A stretch of DNA of 64,000 bases from Patagioenas fasciata (GCF_037038585.1 NC_092559.1:24724488-24788487); one strand, 5' to 3'; shown: positions 1-11,262, numbered from the stretch's first letter. Numbers and translations are program-made. The notes: generated by a model not told the origin, from the sequence alone.

Positions 1-2213
1 CAAACCATTGTACCTTTCAATTTTCCTAGAGGCTGGTGCATGATATGGAATCTGATATACCCACTCAATACCATGTTCTTTGGCCCAATTGTCTATAATA
101 CTGTTTTTGAAATGAGTACCATTGTCTGATTCAATTCTTTCTGGCGTACCATGACACCAAAAGACTTGCTTTTCAAGGCCCAAGATAGTATTTTGGGCTG
201 TAGCATGAGGTACGGCATATGTTTCCAACCATCCAGTGGCTGCTTCCACCATTGTAAGTACATAACGCTTACCTTGACGTGTTTGTGGAAGTGTAATATA
301 ATCAATCTGCCAAGCTTCTCCATACTTATACTTTAACCATCACCTCCCATACCATACAGGCTTTAACCGTTTCACTTGTTTGATTTCAGCACAAGTTTCA
401 CATTCATGAATAACCTGTGAAATAGTGTCCATAGTTAAGTCCACCCCACCATCACGCTCCCATTTCTGTGTTGCATCTCTACCTTGATGCCCTGAAGCAT
501 CATGGGCCCATCGAGCTAAGAAAAGTTCACCTTTACGTTGCCAGTCCAAGTCCACCTCAGTTACTTGAATCTTGGCAGTTTGATCTGCTTGTTGGTTGTT
601 TAGATGTTCCTCAGTGGCTCGACTTTAGGCACATGAGCATCTACATGACGAACTTTGGCAGGCAGGCTCTCTAGCTGAGCAGCAATGTCTTGCCACAGTG
701 TGGCAGTCCAAATGGGTTTACCTCTGCGCTGCCAGTTGCTTTTCTTCCATTGCTGTAGCCACCCCCACAAGGCATTTGCTACCATCCATGAGTCAGTATA
801 GAGATGAAGTACTGGCCACTTCTCTCGTTCAGCAATGTCCAAAGCCAGCTGGATGGCTTTCACTTCTGCAAATTGACTAGATTCACCTTGTCCTTCAGTG
901 GCTTCTGTAACTTGTCGTGTGGGACTCCACATAGCAGCTTTCCACCTTCGATGTTTTCCTACAAGACGACAGGATCCATCTGTGAACAGTGCATACTGCT
1001 TATCAGTCTCTGAAAGTGTATTATATGGTGGTGCTTCTCCAGCACATGTTACTTCCTCCTCATCTGGAGACATCCCAAAGTCTTTGCTTTCTGGCCAGTC
1101 TGTAATCACTTCTAAGATCCCTGGGCGATTGGGATTTCCAGTTCAAGCTCGTTGCGTGATCAGTGCAATCCATTTACTCCATGTAACTTCGGTTGCATGA
1201 TGTGTAGACGGAACCGTCCCTTTGAACATCCAGCTCAGCACCGGCAGTTGAATTGCTAGGAGTTGTGCTTCAGTACCGATAACTTCTGAAGCAGCTCGAA
1301 CTCCTTCATATGCTGCTAGTATCTCTTTTCCAGTTGGAGTATAGCTGGCCTCAGATCCTTTGTATCCTCGACTCCAAAAACTTAAGGGTCGGCCTCGTGT
1401 TTCTCCTGGTGCTTTCTGCCAGAGGTTCCAGGTAGGACCATTATCTCCGGCTGCGGTGTAGAGCACATTTTTAACATCTAGTCCAGTCCGAACTGGTCCA
1501 AGGGCCACCGCATGAGTTATCTCACACTTAATTTGTTCAAAGGCTTGTAGTTTTTCCTGGCCCCACTCAAATTGGAGGGCTCACAATGTGACTGTAGTCA
1601 GGAATATGCATTCTCCAAAAACCTACAATGCCCAGGAAAGTCTGTGTCTCCTTTTTATTAGTAGGTGGAGACATTGCTGCAATTTTGTTGATCACATCCA
1701 TTGGGATCTGACGACGGCCATCTTGCCATTTTATTCCTAAAAACTGGATCTCTCGTGCAGGTCCCTTGACCTTGCTTCGTTTTATGGCAAAACCAGCATC
1801 CAAAAGAATCTGAATTATTCTCTCACCTTTCTCGAAGACTTCTTTCGCTGTGTTGCCCCATGCAATGATGTCATCAATATATTGCAAGTGTTCTGGAGCT
1901 TTACCTTGTTCCAGCGTGTTCTGGATCAGACCATGGCAGATGGTAGGACTGTGTTTCCACCCCTGGGGCAAGCAATTCCATGTATACTGGATGCCCCTCC
2001 AGGTGAAAGCAAACTGCGGCCTGCACTCTGCTGCTACAGGAATAGAGAAAAATGCATTAGCAATGTCAATTGTAGCATACCATTTAGCTGCCTTTGACTC
2101 CAGTTCAAATTGCAGTTCTAGCATGTCAGGCACAGAAGCACTCAGTGGTGGCGTAACTTCATTCAGGCCACGACAGTCTACAGTTAGTCTCCACTCATCA
2201 CTAGATTTACGCA
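1..2213. repeat. Left copy of a long exact direct repeat (61,787-bp period)
   Basis: Bases 1-2213 reappear at 61788-64000 in the same orientation at a constant offset of 61787. I saw no substitution or indel in the lines compared, and all reading frames in both copies translate identically. The repeat starts and stops only because the window does. It lies wholly inside ERVL pol (integrase, RNase H and RT). It could be a tandem segmental duplication, a circular or wrapped contig, or a duplicated assembly end. Confidence 0.97.
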
Positions 2214-2730
2214 CTGGCCAAATTGGGCTGTTAAAAGATGAGCGAGTCTTACTGATCACACCCTGGCTTTCCAATTGATGTATCAACCTCTGGATAGGAA
2301 TCTCGATTGGTGCGATACTGCCTGCAATGCACCGTCGTGGTAGCAATTGGCACCTGCTGATCGTCAACCATCAGCAGTCCTACAACAGAAGGGTCATCTG
2401 AAAGACCAGGCAAATCAGACAGCTGTTCAATTTTCTCAGTGTCCACAGCTGCTATACCAAATGCCCACCTATACCTTTTTGAGTCCTTAAAATACCCTCT
2501 CCTGAGGTAGTCTATACCAAGGATGCACGGAGCATCTGGACCAGTCACAATGGGATGCTTTTGCCAGTTTTTCCAGTTTAGGCTCATTTCAGCCTCTACA
2601 ACAGTCAGTTCCTGGGATCCCTCAGTCACTCCAACAATATTGATGGATTGCGTTCCTTTATAATTAGAAGGAATTATTGTGCACTGAGAACTAATGTCCA
2701 CTAAAGCTTTGTACTCCTGGGGGTGTGTTA
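1..2730 (-). pseudogene. pol: ERVL copy A pol remnant (PR-RT-RNase H-IN, C-terminus off the window)
   Basis: This is the pol gene of a class III (ERVL-like) endogenous retrovirus, read from high to low coordinates. Protease lies near 2300-2730, reverse transcriptase at 1567-2300 with the YIDD catalytic box, RNase H at 600-1508 (TDGS, a glutamate in SSQFAE, and YTDS carrying the acidic residues), and the start of integrase at 1-555 with a zinc-binding H/C region (GHQGRD, then ECETCAE). Class III assignment rests on the RT connection with PPTNKKETQ and GFWRMHIPDYS and on the RNase H/IN order. It is broken. The protease active site reads D-I-S-S instead of D-T-G-A, PR and RT are in different frames, and stops separate RT, RNase H and IN. 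The integrase core is visible in the duplicate at 61.69-62.04 kb. Gag and a 5' LTR lie upstream on the same strand. Confidence 0.9.
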
Positions 2731-2759
2731 TACCAGGCCAGCGTATTTGTACAGTTCAA

Positions 2760-4704
2760 TAGACTCTGTTATCCCTTTCTTCCACCTGGTTGGAGGCAGG
2801 GCACCTCTAATTCCTGTTTTGCACAGTCTCTGGGTGTGAATTAGAGGTCCCTTCAAGAGCATCAGAATCTTTTCTGCCCCTTTTTGTAAACTGGAGCAGC
2901 CATTTTCCTAGGAGTTTTTCCTTTTAACTGATGTACTCGTTCTTGAATTTCTGAGGTAGGCCTTCTATGCCACCTACTCATGTTTTCTCCCTGCTCACGT
3001 AGGAAGAACCACAGTGAACCTCTTTTTGTGGACTGCCTCTGTCTTCTCTCTTGAGATTGAAAAGTCCTTCTCCTAATAGTTGAAACATAGGTTCATACAA
3101 GTCATTAATGGCACCTGTCTTCTCTGAGTTCTTTGATCTCTTGCAACAGCTTTTCAAACCGGTCATCAAATTTTTCACACAATTTCTCCACAGCAGAGAC
3201 ACAAGCCCATAGAGAACCAGCAAGGTTGTTCCCAAAGTCCCAGAGCTACTCAATCACATGAGAAATCCTTTGATTACCTTCAGCTGACCAGAGCATTGCT
3301 GCCAATGACTTAGCATATGCAGGTGGTGCACTTTGTACAAATCTGCGCCACAGAGGTCTTGTACAAATAATTCTATCTGGGTCTGTCCCATCTTTGGTCC
3401 AAAAGAGATGATCTCTCACACAGCTAATTCTCTCAGGAACTGGATACCTCCCTCCATAGTGTTCCATTTCCCTAATGTGCATATACAATCTTCCTTGTAG
3501 GGAAATCTTACTTTCATAGCTGCCAGGAGTCGGGTCCAGAGGGTAGTGGCGTTAGGCTCTCTTGAAATTGCCCTATCAATGGTGGAATCTTTTGACAGAC
3601 ATCCCAGCTGCCTAGCTTCACCACCTTCCAATTCAATTGTTTCTTCCGCATTATCCCAGCATCGGAGCAGCCAGGTTACAATATTCTCGCTTTCACGATG
3701 ACTGAAGTCTTTCGCAGATCTCTAAGCTCACCTGGAGAAAAGGACCAAGTGGTGGTCACTTCATCTCCTCCCTGCGCTGGTGATGCCCCTTGGGTTGATG
3801 TTGGCCCTGTGGCCCCTGTGCCATCACCTGCTGCACAAGGAGTCTTTCTAGTGACTTTCTTACAACTGGCAACTGATGCTGATATGGGCTCACCATCATC
3901 TGATTCATTTCCAGAGTATGAATGACTGTCACTGGCATGGGCATAATCATAGTGATTGTTATGGTTACAGCAGCAACAGTGCCCAGTGTGTGAGGAAGGA
4001 GGGGCTGCCTTGTTAGGCTTTGAGGCTGGAGAAGTAACATTATCTGCAGCGATCTTGGCAGAGGAGCTATGCGGATGAGATGGAGCTTGGGCCTGCGAAG
4101 CAGCAGTGTCTGTGATGGGGGGGAGCAGTGGCTGCAGCAGCAGCTTTCACTGTTTTGTTTTTTCTCCAGTGGCTAGGAGTGTTTTTTGCTAAAGCTTCCG
4201 AAGACACACCGCATATCTCAGGACTAAAAAGAGACGCAAAACTCCTATTGAACCTCATTTCTCTTAACAGTAACACAAACTGACACACATTCAGCAAACC
4301 AAATAACACCATCACAGTTCTATCAAAGCTCCAAGGATATTCAAAGCTCTCTAAAACATTTGTAAACTCTCCTAGCAAGAAAGCAAAAGTATTGTTAGTC
4401 AGCATTTCTAAAGATTCGCTTGACCAATTAGCAAACACATAGCTGTTTTTTGCTTTATCTCTCCTGGAGGTTTTTCAAGGTAAAGCAGAAACGAGTAGAA
4501 ATTCATTAGCGGTTGCGGTATAATGAAATAAACCAGTGCCAAACCACACAGTATCATCATAACTATCGTCCAGTTTCTTGTTGTTATATAATTAATACTT
4601 CGATTCAGAAAGAATGCCCAGCACAAGTATGGTATCACCGAACACAATGTAGAAAATAACTGATATATCTTATTCCACAACGTTTTTAAACCAGTGTAAT
4701 TCAC
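2760..4704 (-). pseudogene. gag: ERVL copy A gag with hydrophobic N-terminal extension
   Basis: The Gag frame begins with an ATG at 4704, about 145 bases after the primer-binding site. Residues 1-100 (4408-4704) hold at least two strongly hydrophobic segments, around the IPYLCWAFFL stretch and the TIVMMILCGLALVYFII stretch, plus a shorter one (FYSFLLYL). After a frameshift near 4440 a further hydrophobic stretch (MVLFGLLNVCQFVLLL) follows, then an Ala/Pro/His-rich linker to about 3750. The conserved capsid-like region (RLLAAMKVRFPYKED, then GKW and LREL) lies at 3250-3630, and a charged C-terminal part runs to about 2980. I saw no CCHC zinc knuckle. At least four frameshifts or stops break it. 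Copy B at 14.47-16.27 kb has the same layout. Class III identity comes from the adjoining pol. The membrane topology is my reading of hydrophobicity. Confidence 0.75.
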
Positions 4705-4849
4705 TCTGCCTTAATACCACTAGATAATGTCTGAAGCACACAGACTCGCGAGTCTCACAACTCTCTGAGTTAGCACCATGCCAAGAAAATTGAAAGGTAT
4801 GTCAGAGCAGTAGAAAAGCCAAAAATCTCCAAATTTACCCCTTTCTCTT

Positions 4850-4867
4850 GCCCCATGTTGGGCACCA
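4850..4867 (-). other. Primer-binding site, tRNA-Lys(1,2)-like (ERVL copy A)
   Basis: On the minus strand this reads TGGTGCCCAACATGGGGC. It differs from the tRNA-Lys(1,2) PBS only at two positions, and both are CpG-decay changes (CG to TG and CG to CA). It sits 6 bases inside the LTR edge at 4874, as expected for minus-strand priming. Confidence 0.8.
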
Positions 4868-4873
4868 ATTATC

Positions 4874-5519
4874 TGTTGAGGGTTTAGATTGCGGGATGAC
4901 AATAAAACTCTGGGAGAGGTATTGTTAACCTACTCTCCTCCCCCCACTTCCCCCTTTCTCCCCTCCCTCTCCCCCCTTCCCACTAAGGACAGGTGATCGG
5001 GAGGAAAAGAAGGACAGAGAGAAGAGAGTTGGAAAAATTAAAGATGTTTTACTAATGCTACTAATAAGAATAGAGAAAATAATACAAAATATACAAAACC
5101 AATCTTGAAAGTCTCAGCAACTGCAGAGTCGGCACCCAAAGTCCTGGATTGGACTCTGTTGGATTCAGTCTCTCACTAGGCCTCAGTTCGCAGGGACAAC
5201 TAGCAAGGTCCTCTTCTGATGTCGGCTATAAGGAAAAAGGAAAAGAAGGAAAAAAAGACGTGATCCTCGTGATCTCCCACTTTTTTATGAAATATTCACG
5301 TGAATGGGATGTTATACACCGTTGGTCAGTTCCTTGGTCACCTGTTTCTCGTTGCCCCTCTCGCGAGATATGCATCAGTTGTTATCATAACTTTGCATTC
5401 CATTGCTATGTTTACCAAAATATGTATCTGGTTTTCCAGGAAACTGCAGCTGATATGAAGGCTTTAGCTGACAGGCAAATTCACTAAAAGGAAACTTGTT
5501 TTTTAACTAAACCAGGACA
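4874..5519 (-). mobile_element. ERVL copy A 5' LTR (LTR type A)
   Basis: On the minus strand it starts TGTCCTGG and ends CCTCAACA, 646 bp, with PBS and gag following. It carries a C-rich tract at 4930-4985. It matches the LTRs at 60384-61050 and 38221-38878. Compared with 60384-61050, the first 160 bases differ at roughly ten positions, so the pair is not recent. I see no target-site duplication between the outer flanks of the presumed pair. Confidence 0.85.
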
Positions 5520-6310
5520 AGTATGCCGAGATGAGACACAGCTCAGCACAGAGTTGCGCAAGTCTGGATGCTGGAATAAAGCTAGCATGCTAGAAAGAAA
5601 AGTAATAGCTATCACACGCAAAATCTTATCATCACATTCACGCAGCAAAGAGCTAAATTATGCATAGTCTTCTGTATTATCACAAAATGTACATTTTGAG
5701 TCCATGGATTCTCTTGATTTAACAGTCTATGAACTTACTGTACCATATAACAGGCAAAGAATTATGAAACTGTAATACATTTAAATAGATACCTACATAG
5801 AAAGCAGGTACATAATGAAAAGCATCTTGCAGACTTCTGCATCTTTTCTGTAACTCCTGTGTTATCAAACTCTCTCTCAGCTTGTTGAAGTTCAAACCGT
5901 TCCACCTGTAAAACTGTCTGAAATGATTCAATGATCTCTTGTAAAGATTTATTTTTGTCTTGTTCTTCTCTCTTTAAGAACAATATTAATTGCAACGAAG
6001 TGTTGTACTTCAAGATTCCATTCTCCAGACACTTTTCCCAATCATCTAACTTATACAGCAGCCACCATTAATTACATTAATTTCACAAGATCTTCCTTCC
6101 TCATATTTCCAAGTGCTTTCCTATGTTTTAAAACACCTCCCAATACCGATTTCTTAGGAACACAACTGAAAACAGTCATTTCCGACCCCATCTCATAAGT
6201 AAAAACCATGAGAAGAGGGAGGGAGGAGGGGGAAATACAGAGCTGCTTGCAGCGCAAGTGGGAAAAGCGGGGAGAAGGTTTATGGTGCACTTACAGAAAC
6301 CATACCACAA
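5520..6310 (-). pseudogene. Class II ERV conserved block downstream of gag (no pol)
   Basis: On the minus strand, downstream of the class II gag, lies a conserved segment that is not recognisable pol. It encodes a Lys/Glu/Gln-rich, heptad-like stretch (LQEIIESFQTVLQVERFELQ, near 5850-5960). A Cys-rich hydrophobic stretch and then a degenerate segment that in other copies reads CTFCDD follow. Frameshifts and stops are present. The same block recurs at 21.6-22.1 kb (+), 42.79-43.35 kb (+), 41.57-41.87 kb (-, partial) and 59.75-60.23 kb (-). Its function is unknown to me. The neighbouring gag suggests it belongs to a non-autonomous or heavily deleted class II element. Confidence 0.55.
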
Positions 6311-6379
6311 AGAAAGAAATGTAACAACATCCAGTAAAACAATAAACTCACATTCCTGACAACCTGCTTGATTTTCAGA

Positions 6380-7143
6380 GAGGCAATACACAGCAGCATG
6401 TAATATGTACTGTAAAACTCACAGATAACACATTGATAGCAAACATTAGTGTTCTCTACTGCTAATTTGAACACTAGTGCGTCCTTAGCTTCTAAGTTTT
6501 CAACCTGCTTATTGATGGCCTCTTGAAGATGGTCAATAAATTGCATGTAATTCTCATTGGGACCCTGATTAATAGTTGTAAATTATTTGGCTGCTATGTT
6601 GGTTTCAGGCACCTCTATCATAGCTTGATATGCAAGGTCTGTTGACTGCCTCAGGATTTCAGAAACTAATAGCGCCTGTAATTCTGGTGTGCCAATTAGT
6701 GTATCTTCTAAGAGTTGGGGGATACCCGCCCATTTCAATGAATCCCCATCGTTCCGTCCTAAATGATCTATAGCTGTTACATTGCATACGTCAAATTTTG
6801 CTTTGAGTCTTTCATGGTTTTTATCTGATCTCGGGGAAACACGTACATATACTCCTTTTCCTTTTAACTTTTAAAGCAAATGCTGCAGACCCTCATCCTC
6901 ATCCGAGTCATCAGATAACGCGGACTTGAACGGTGCTGGAGAATCATCAGTAACAGGGGGGTTCAGGGTTTGGAACAGTGCACTTTTTTTTTTTTCCAAA
7001 TCTAGTCCAGGGAAGCCACCCCTCTCTACTGTCTCTGCGTGTTCCTGTTGCTCTTTTAATCCTCTCAAAGTCTCCAGCAACAAGTGCCATGTTGTTAACA
7101 GTTCAGTTGTTTCTTTGGATCTTTCAGTACTGCTTTGCCCCAT
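6380..7143 (-). pseudogene. gag: Class II-like ERV gag (short MA-like start plus capsid)
   Basis: The frame starts at 7143 with Met-Gly-Gln, so a myristoylation-type glycine is present, about 260 bases after the tRNA-Trp PBS. Residues 1-90 are charged and end in an acidic patch (DDSDEDEG). The capsid part is spread over broken frames down to about 6400. It contains the major homology region (QGPNENYMQFIDHLQEAI at 6490-6570), which places it with class II/lentivirus-type Gag. The N-terminus differs from the betaretrovirus-like matrix start of the copies at 20101 and 39217, yet the acidic patch and capsid are shared. Stops and frameshifts between 6550 and 6870 make it non-coding. Confidence 0.7.
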
Positions 7144-7403
7144 AGTAACATCCTTCGTAAAGTCAATTCCAGAAGGCTAATACCCTGCTTCTTCAGAAGC
7201 AATTTCCATGTAGATAATATAATACCCTCTTCTTTAGATAAGTTCCACCCCCTCCCCATTCCCGGTAGCTCACCAGCTCTTGGCGTGGTGTCTTTTCAAG
7301 GATCTGGATCTTCAGCTGTACCGGGCTCTGTCTCCCCAGTTTGTCTTTGGCTGTCACAGCTTCACCGTTGTCTCTTCTTCATGCGAAATCCTCTTCATGC
7401 AGG

Positions 7404-7421
7404 ATCACGTTGGGGTCACCA
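7404..7421 (-). other. tRNA-Trp primer-binding site
   Basis: On the minus strand this is TGGTGACCCCAACGTGAT. It differs by one base from the avian alpharetrovirus tRNA-Trp PBS. It lies 2 bases from the LTR terminus at 7424. Confidence 0.88.
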
Positions 7422-7423
7422 TA

Positions 7424-7765
7424 TGTCTTGGTTGAGACGGACAAATGACATAGACCAAGTTCTTCCAGGATGAAAGTAGTAGATACCATTTATTGCCACA
7501 AGTGCATTTTCATGCAATTTTAACAATTCGTGTGTCTCTTCACTATTGGTTACAAGTTACAGCAGTAACATCTCATTGACTAATTTTGCTATCATCAATG
7601 TTACTCTTTTACTCCCTTCTCTCTCACAGGTACATCCTTAACATCTCCAGATATTCCTTTACTCCCATCTTTCTCACGGGTAGGCCTTCATATCTTCAAG
7701 GCTAATTTCTGTTCCCATGCCCTCCGTCAGGGAATCCATGGACCCACCGTAGTCCCCAACTTTGT
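7424..7765 (-). mobile_element. LTR shared between class I-like env (5') and class II-like PBS/gag (3')
   Basis: The minus-strand 3' terminus ends AAGACA at 7424, followed by TA and the PBS. A polyadenylation signal (AATAAA on the minus strand) lies at 7489-7494. The upstream boundary, near 7765 after a short purine run, is approximate. Upstream on the same strand is an env transmembrane-like end, so this one LTR looks like a 3' LTR from one side and a 5' LTR from the other. Confidence 0.6.
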
Positions 7766-8940
7766 TACCTCACTATCAAAAAATTTATTGTTGCTTCTCT
7801 CTTACGAGTGAAGTGCATCCCTCTCACTCCATCCACAATAGTCATCTCTCTTGAGCAGGGTAACCAGAGCTAACAAAATTACTACTGGGTGGAGTATCCC
7901 GTAGTGGTTGGTGACCACCCAAAAAAGTTTCCCACCATTAGGGTTCTCCATCCTTTTTTACCCTTTCTGTGATGCGATGTATTTCTTCCACATCATGATG
8001 GATGGTAATTAGGGTCTTTTGTACATTGTTTCAGACATTTTCTAACAGTTGATACAAGTCATTATGTCTTTGTAGTTTCCTCACCAATGCAGGATTCATT
8101 CTAATGGGGATAGGAAGTAGGAACTAAGGTATAATTGGACTGTAACAGTTGATAAGACATAATGGAAACTGGATAACTGAAACCACATCCTACAATGTCA
8201 GCAAAGCCACAAGCACAAGTATTTTAATGATTATTTGTCTCTACAGTGATGTTATCTATGGATAAAAAATCGCAAAGGGTTCTTATACAAACACATCCCT
8301 TTCCAATATATAGGAGTAGAGTTCCAGGGGGTTTTCAGGAGTTTAGATACCTGCCCCATAAAAATCTATGAACTACCTCCCCTTTAGTCCTGTTAACTTT
8401 GTACTACAGTGGGTTACCCATCGATTTTATACTTAGTCATGCTGCAGTGGTCATCATGGTTAAAAGCACCAAGAGTAGTGAGATTTACCACTTAGTCTTT
8501 TCAGTGTATGGATTCTTCCAAATATAGTCATTCGTTAGCTGGTTGGCTATTCATGACCTGCTTGACATGAGAATGGTGTATCCAATTTTCTCTTCCTAAA
8601 ACTTAAAATAAGAAAACAACAACAAAATAAGAACATAGTAGGACAATATATGGCCACTCCCTTCGAGGTTATAATTTGGATTTTTGTGAAAACACCTTAA
8701 TTAACACTTCTTCCCCAGGCTTTCTGCCACGTAACTATATTTCAAGTGGTGTGGGTTGATACCACTGAGCATACTTCTTTTTCCTTCAACGTCTTGTTGC
8801 ATATATAAAACATACTGGATCAACCATTCATTTAAGAGTTTAGTCCTAGTGGGACAAAAGTCCCAGATACAGCTAAATGTCTGCTAAACACTGTTTCTGC
8901 TAGTGACAACCCTAGAGGTTGTTGAGGGGTATTTCTAATA
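7766..8940 (-). pseudogene. Class I-like ERV remnant: integrase end and env (TM) end
   Basis: Minus strand, heavily decayed. Near 8700-8930 are words resembling the C-terminus of a gammaretrovirus-like integrase. Near 7830-8110 is a frame with a heptad-like region, then GWSPTTTG and a hydrophobic membrane-anchor stretch, typical of the end of a gamma-type Env transmembrane subunit. The SU region is largely absent or unrecognisable (8110-8600). The RNase H part of the same element continues beyond the CR1 at 10773-11262. No frame is open for more than about 60 codons. Confidence 0.5.
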
Positions 8941-10772
8941 TCACAGTATCACAGTATCACAGTATGTTTGGGATTGGAAGGGACCTCGAAAGATCATATA
9001 GTCCAATCCCCCTGCTGGAGCAGGAACGCCTAGGTGAGGTCGCACAGGAACATGTCCAGGCGGGCCTTGAATGTCTTCTCAAATTTAAGTGGAACTTCTT
9101 GTGTTCCAGCTTGATCCCATTACTCCTTGTCCTATCATTGTTTGCCACTGAGAAGAGCCTGGCTCCATTCTCACGGCACTCACCCTTTATATATTTATAA
9201 ACATTAATAAAGTCACCCCTCAGTCTCCTCTTCTCCAAACTAAAGAGACCCAGCTCTCTCAGCCTTTCTTCATAAGGGAGGTGCTCCACTCCCTTAATCA
9301 TCTTTGTTGCCCTACGCTGGACCCTCTCCAGCAGTTCCCTGTCCTTCTTGAACTGAGGGGCCCAGAACTGGACACAATATTCCAGATGGGGTCTCACCAG
9401 GGCGGAGTAGAGGGGAAGGAGGACCTCTCTCGATCTACTGACCACTCCCCTTGTAATACACCCCAGGATGCCATTGGCCTTCCTGGCCACAAGGGCACAG
9501 TGCTGGCTCATGGTCATCCTGCTGTCCACCAGGACCCCCAGGTCCCTTTCCCCTACACTGCTCTCTAATATGTAATTTCCCAACCTATACTGGAACCTGG
9601 ACTTGTTCCTGCCCAGATGCAGGACTCTACACTTTCCCTTGTTAAATTTCATCAGGTTATTCCCCGCCCAACTCTCCAGCCTGTCCAGATCCCGCTGGAT
9701 GGCAGCACAGCCTTCTGGCGTGTCAGCCACTCCTCCCAGCTTAGTGTCATCAGCAAACTTGCTGATAGTACACTCAATTCCCTCGTCCAAATCGTTAATG
9801 AATATATTGAATAATATTGGCCCCAGTACTGACCCCTGAGGCACTCCACTAGATACTGGCCTCCAACTAGACTCCGCACCATTGACCACCACTCTCTGGC
9901 TTCTCTCTTTAAGCCAGTTTGCAACCCACCTCACTACTCTAGTGTCTAGACCACACCTCCTCAATTTAGCTGTGAGGATGCTGTGAGAGACTGTGTCAAA
10001 GGCTTTACTGAAGTCAGGGTAGACCACATCCACCGCTCTGCCATCATCCATCCACCTTGTTACATTCTCATAAAAGGCTATGAGGTTGGTCAAGCATGAC
10101 CTACCCTTGGTAAAGCCGTGCTGACTGCCCCTAATGACCCTCTTATCCCTGATATGCCTTGAGATGACACCAAGGACAAGCTGTTCCATTACTTTCCCAG
10201 GGACAGAGGTGAGGCTGACCGGTCTATAATTACCCGGGTCCTCCTTCTTGCCCTTTTTGAAGACTGGAGTGACACTTGCTTTCCTCCAATCCTCGGGCAC
10301 CTCACCCGTTTCCCAAGACTTGGCAAAAATGATGGAGAGCGGTCCAGCAATTACTTCAGCCAGCTCCCTCAGCACCCGCGGATGCATCCCATCTGGACCC
10401 ATGGATTTATGGATGTCCAGACTATTTAATTGCTCCCTAACCCAGTCCTCATCGACTAAAGCAAACTCCTCCATTGACCTGGCTTCATCCGGGGTCTCAG
10501 GGGTACAGGGTCCCCCACGACAGCCTCCAGCGGAGTAGACAGAGACAAAGAAGGCATTCAGTAATTCTGCCTTCTCTGTATCTTCTGCCACCAGGGCACC
10601 CACTCCATTCATCAGTGGGCCTACATTGTCTCTGGTATTAGTTTTATCTGCTATGTATTTGAAAAAGTTCTTTTTGCTGTTCTTGACCCCTCTCGCCAGC
10701 TGTAATTCTAAGGAGGCCTTGGCTATCCTAGCTGTCTTCCTACGTCCTCTAACAGCGGCCTTTATTCCCATA
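8941..10772 (-). mobile_element. CR1 retrotransposon, young, 5'-truncated
   Basis: A minus-strand CR1 with its 3' end at 8941. The tail is repeated ACTGTGAT octamers (minus sense), the hallmark CR1 terminus. The 5' truncation at about 10772 removes the endonuclease and ORF1. It interrupts a class I-like ERV whose integrase and RNase H parts lie on either side. It is very similar to the copies at 39.44-41.56, 18.48-19.58 and 51.36-55.15 kb, indicating recent activity of this subfamily. Confidence 0.93.
8957..10771 (-). pseudogene. CR1 ORF2 reverse transcriptase, open for 604 codons
   Basis: The frame covers the LINE reverse transcriptase through to the C-terminal region. The RT blocks are intact: [20 protein letters not shown] near residue 165, [10 protein letters not shown] and the catalytic FADDTKLGG. 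The frame keeps no stop to the 3' end. It has lost about 77 bases near 9085 relative to the copy at 39.44 kb, removing the conserved C-terminal VTEHWNRLP segment and shifting into a foreign C-terminus. The N-terminal endonuclease is missing through 5' truncation, so the copy is non-autonomous. The initiating codon is arbitrary because the true start was lost. Confidence 0.9.
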
Positions 10773-11262
10773 GCACTATTTTTAAAAACTTTATCTATTT
10801 CAAACCCACTTGGCTACATGTTCAAGCCATTTTATTTTTAGGAGTCCTGTTCATTCTTTCTACCTGTTCTGAGGACTGCAGATGATATGGAACATGTAAC
10901 TGTCACTGTATATCTAAAATTTTATAAGTGTTGTTTAGTACAGTATACTGCTGTGATTTCCCTTGAAAGCTTAATAGCTTCAAACAACATTTGGATTCCA
11001 GTTCCTTCAGAAATATTTATTTTCTGCTGTGTTAAGGAATCCTATTCTTTCCATAGCATACTTGTTGCATGACACAATCTGAAGGCATATTTAAAGTCGG
11101 TATAAATACTTACCCGCTGATTGGGCACTCACTGGGAGTTGTAGAGGTTCTTCTTCAAGTACTTTCTCACCATTGCATAGCCCGTGTGTCATTTTCCAAT
11201 CACATAGTATGAAAATCCATTAGTGAAAACGGTTAGATTCAAGTTCTCTAGAGGTTGATCCT
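10773..11262 (-). pseudogene. Class I-like ERV RNase H / integrase start remnant
   Basis: Read on the minus strand, the segment at 10980-11120 resembles the gammaretrovirus-like RNase H word YTDSKYAF (here YTDFKYAF) followed by a degenerate end of RNase H. Stops are frequent. It is the other half of the element cut by the CR1 at 8941-10772. No usable frame remains. Confidence 0.45.

Noticed and set aside
151..1200. Plus-strand frames opposite ERVL pol
   Set aside because: They are shadows of minus-strand integrase and RNase H, without start context or known domain.
9281..9568. Plus-strand frames of 60-100 codons inside CR1 (also 10248-10538, 18738-19028, 39902-40192, 53484-53774)
   Set aside because: They are antisense shadows of the CR1 RT frame. 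They recur only because the CR1 copies are similar.
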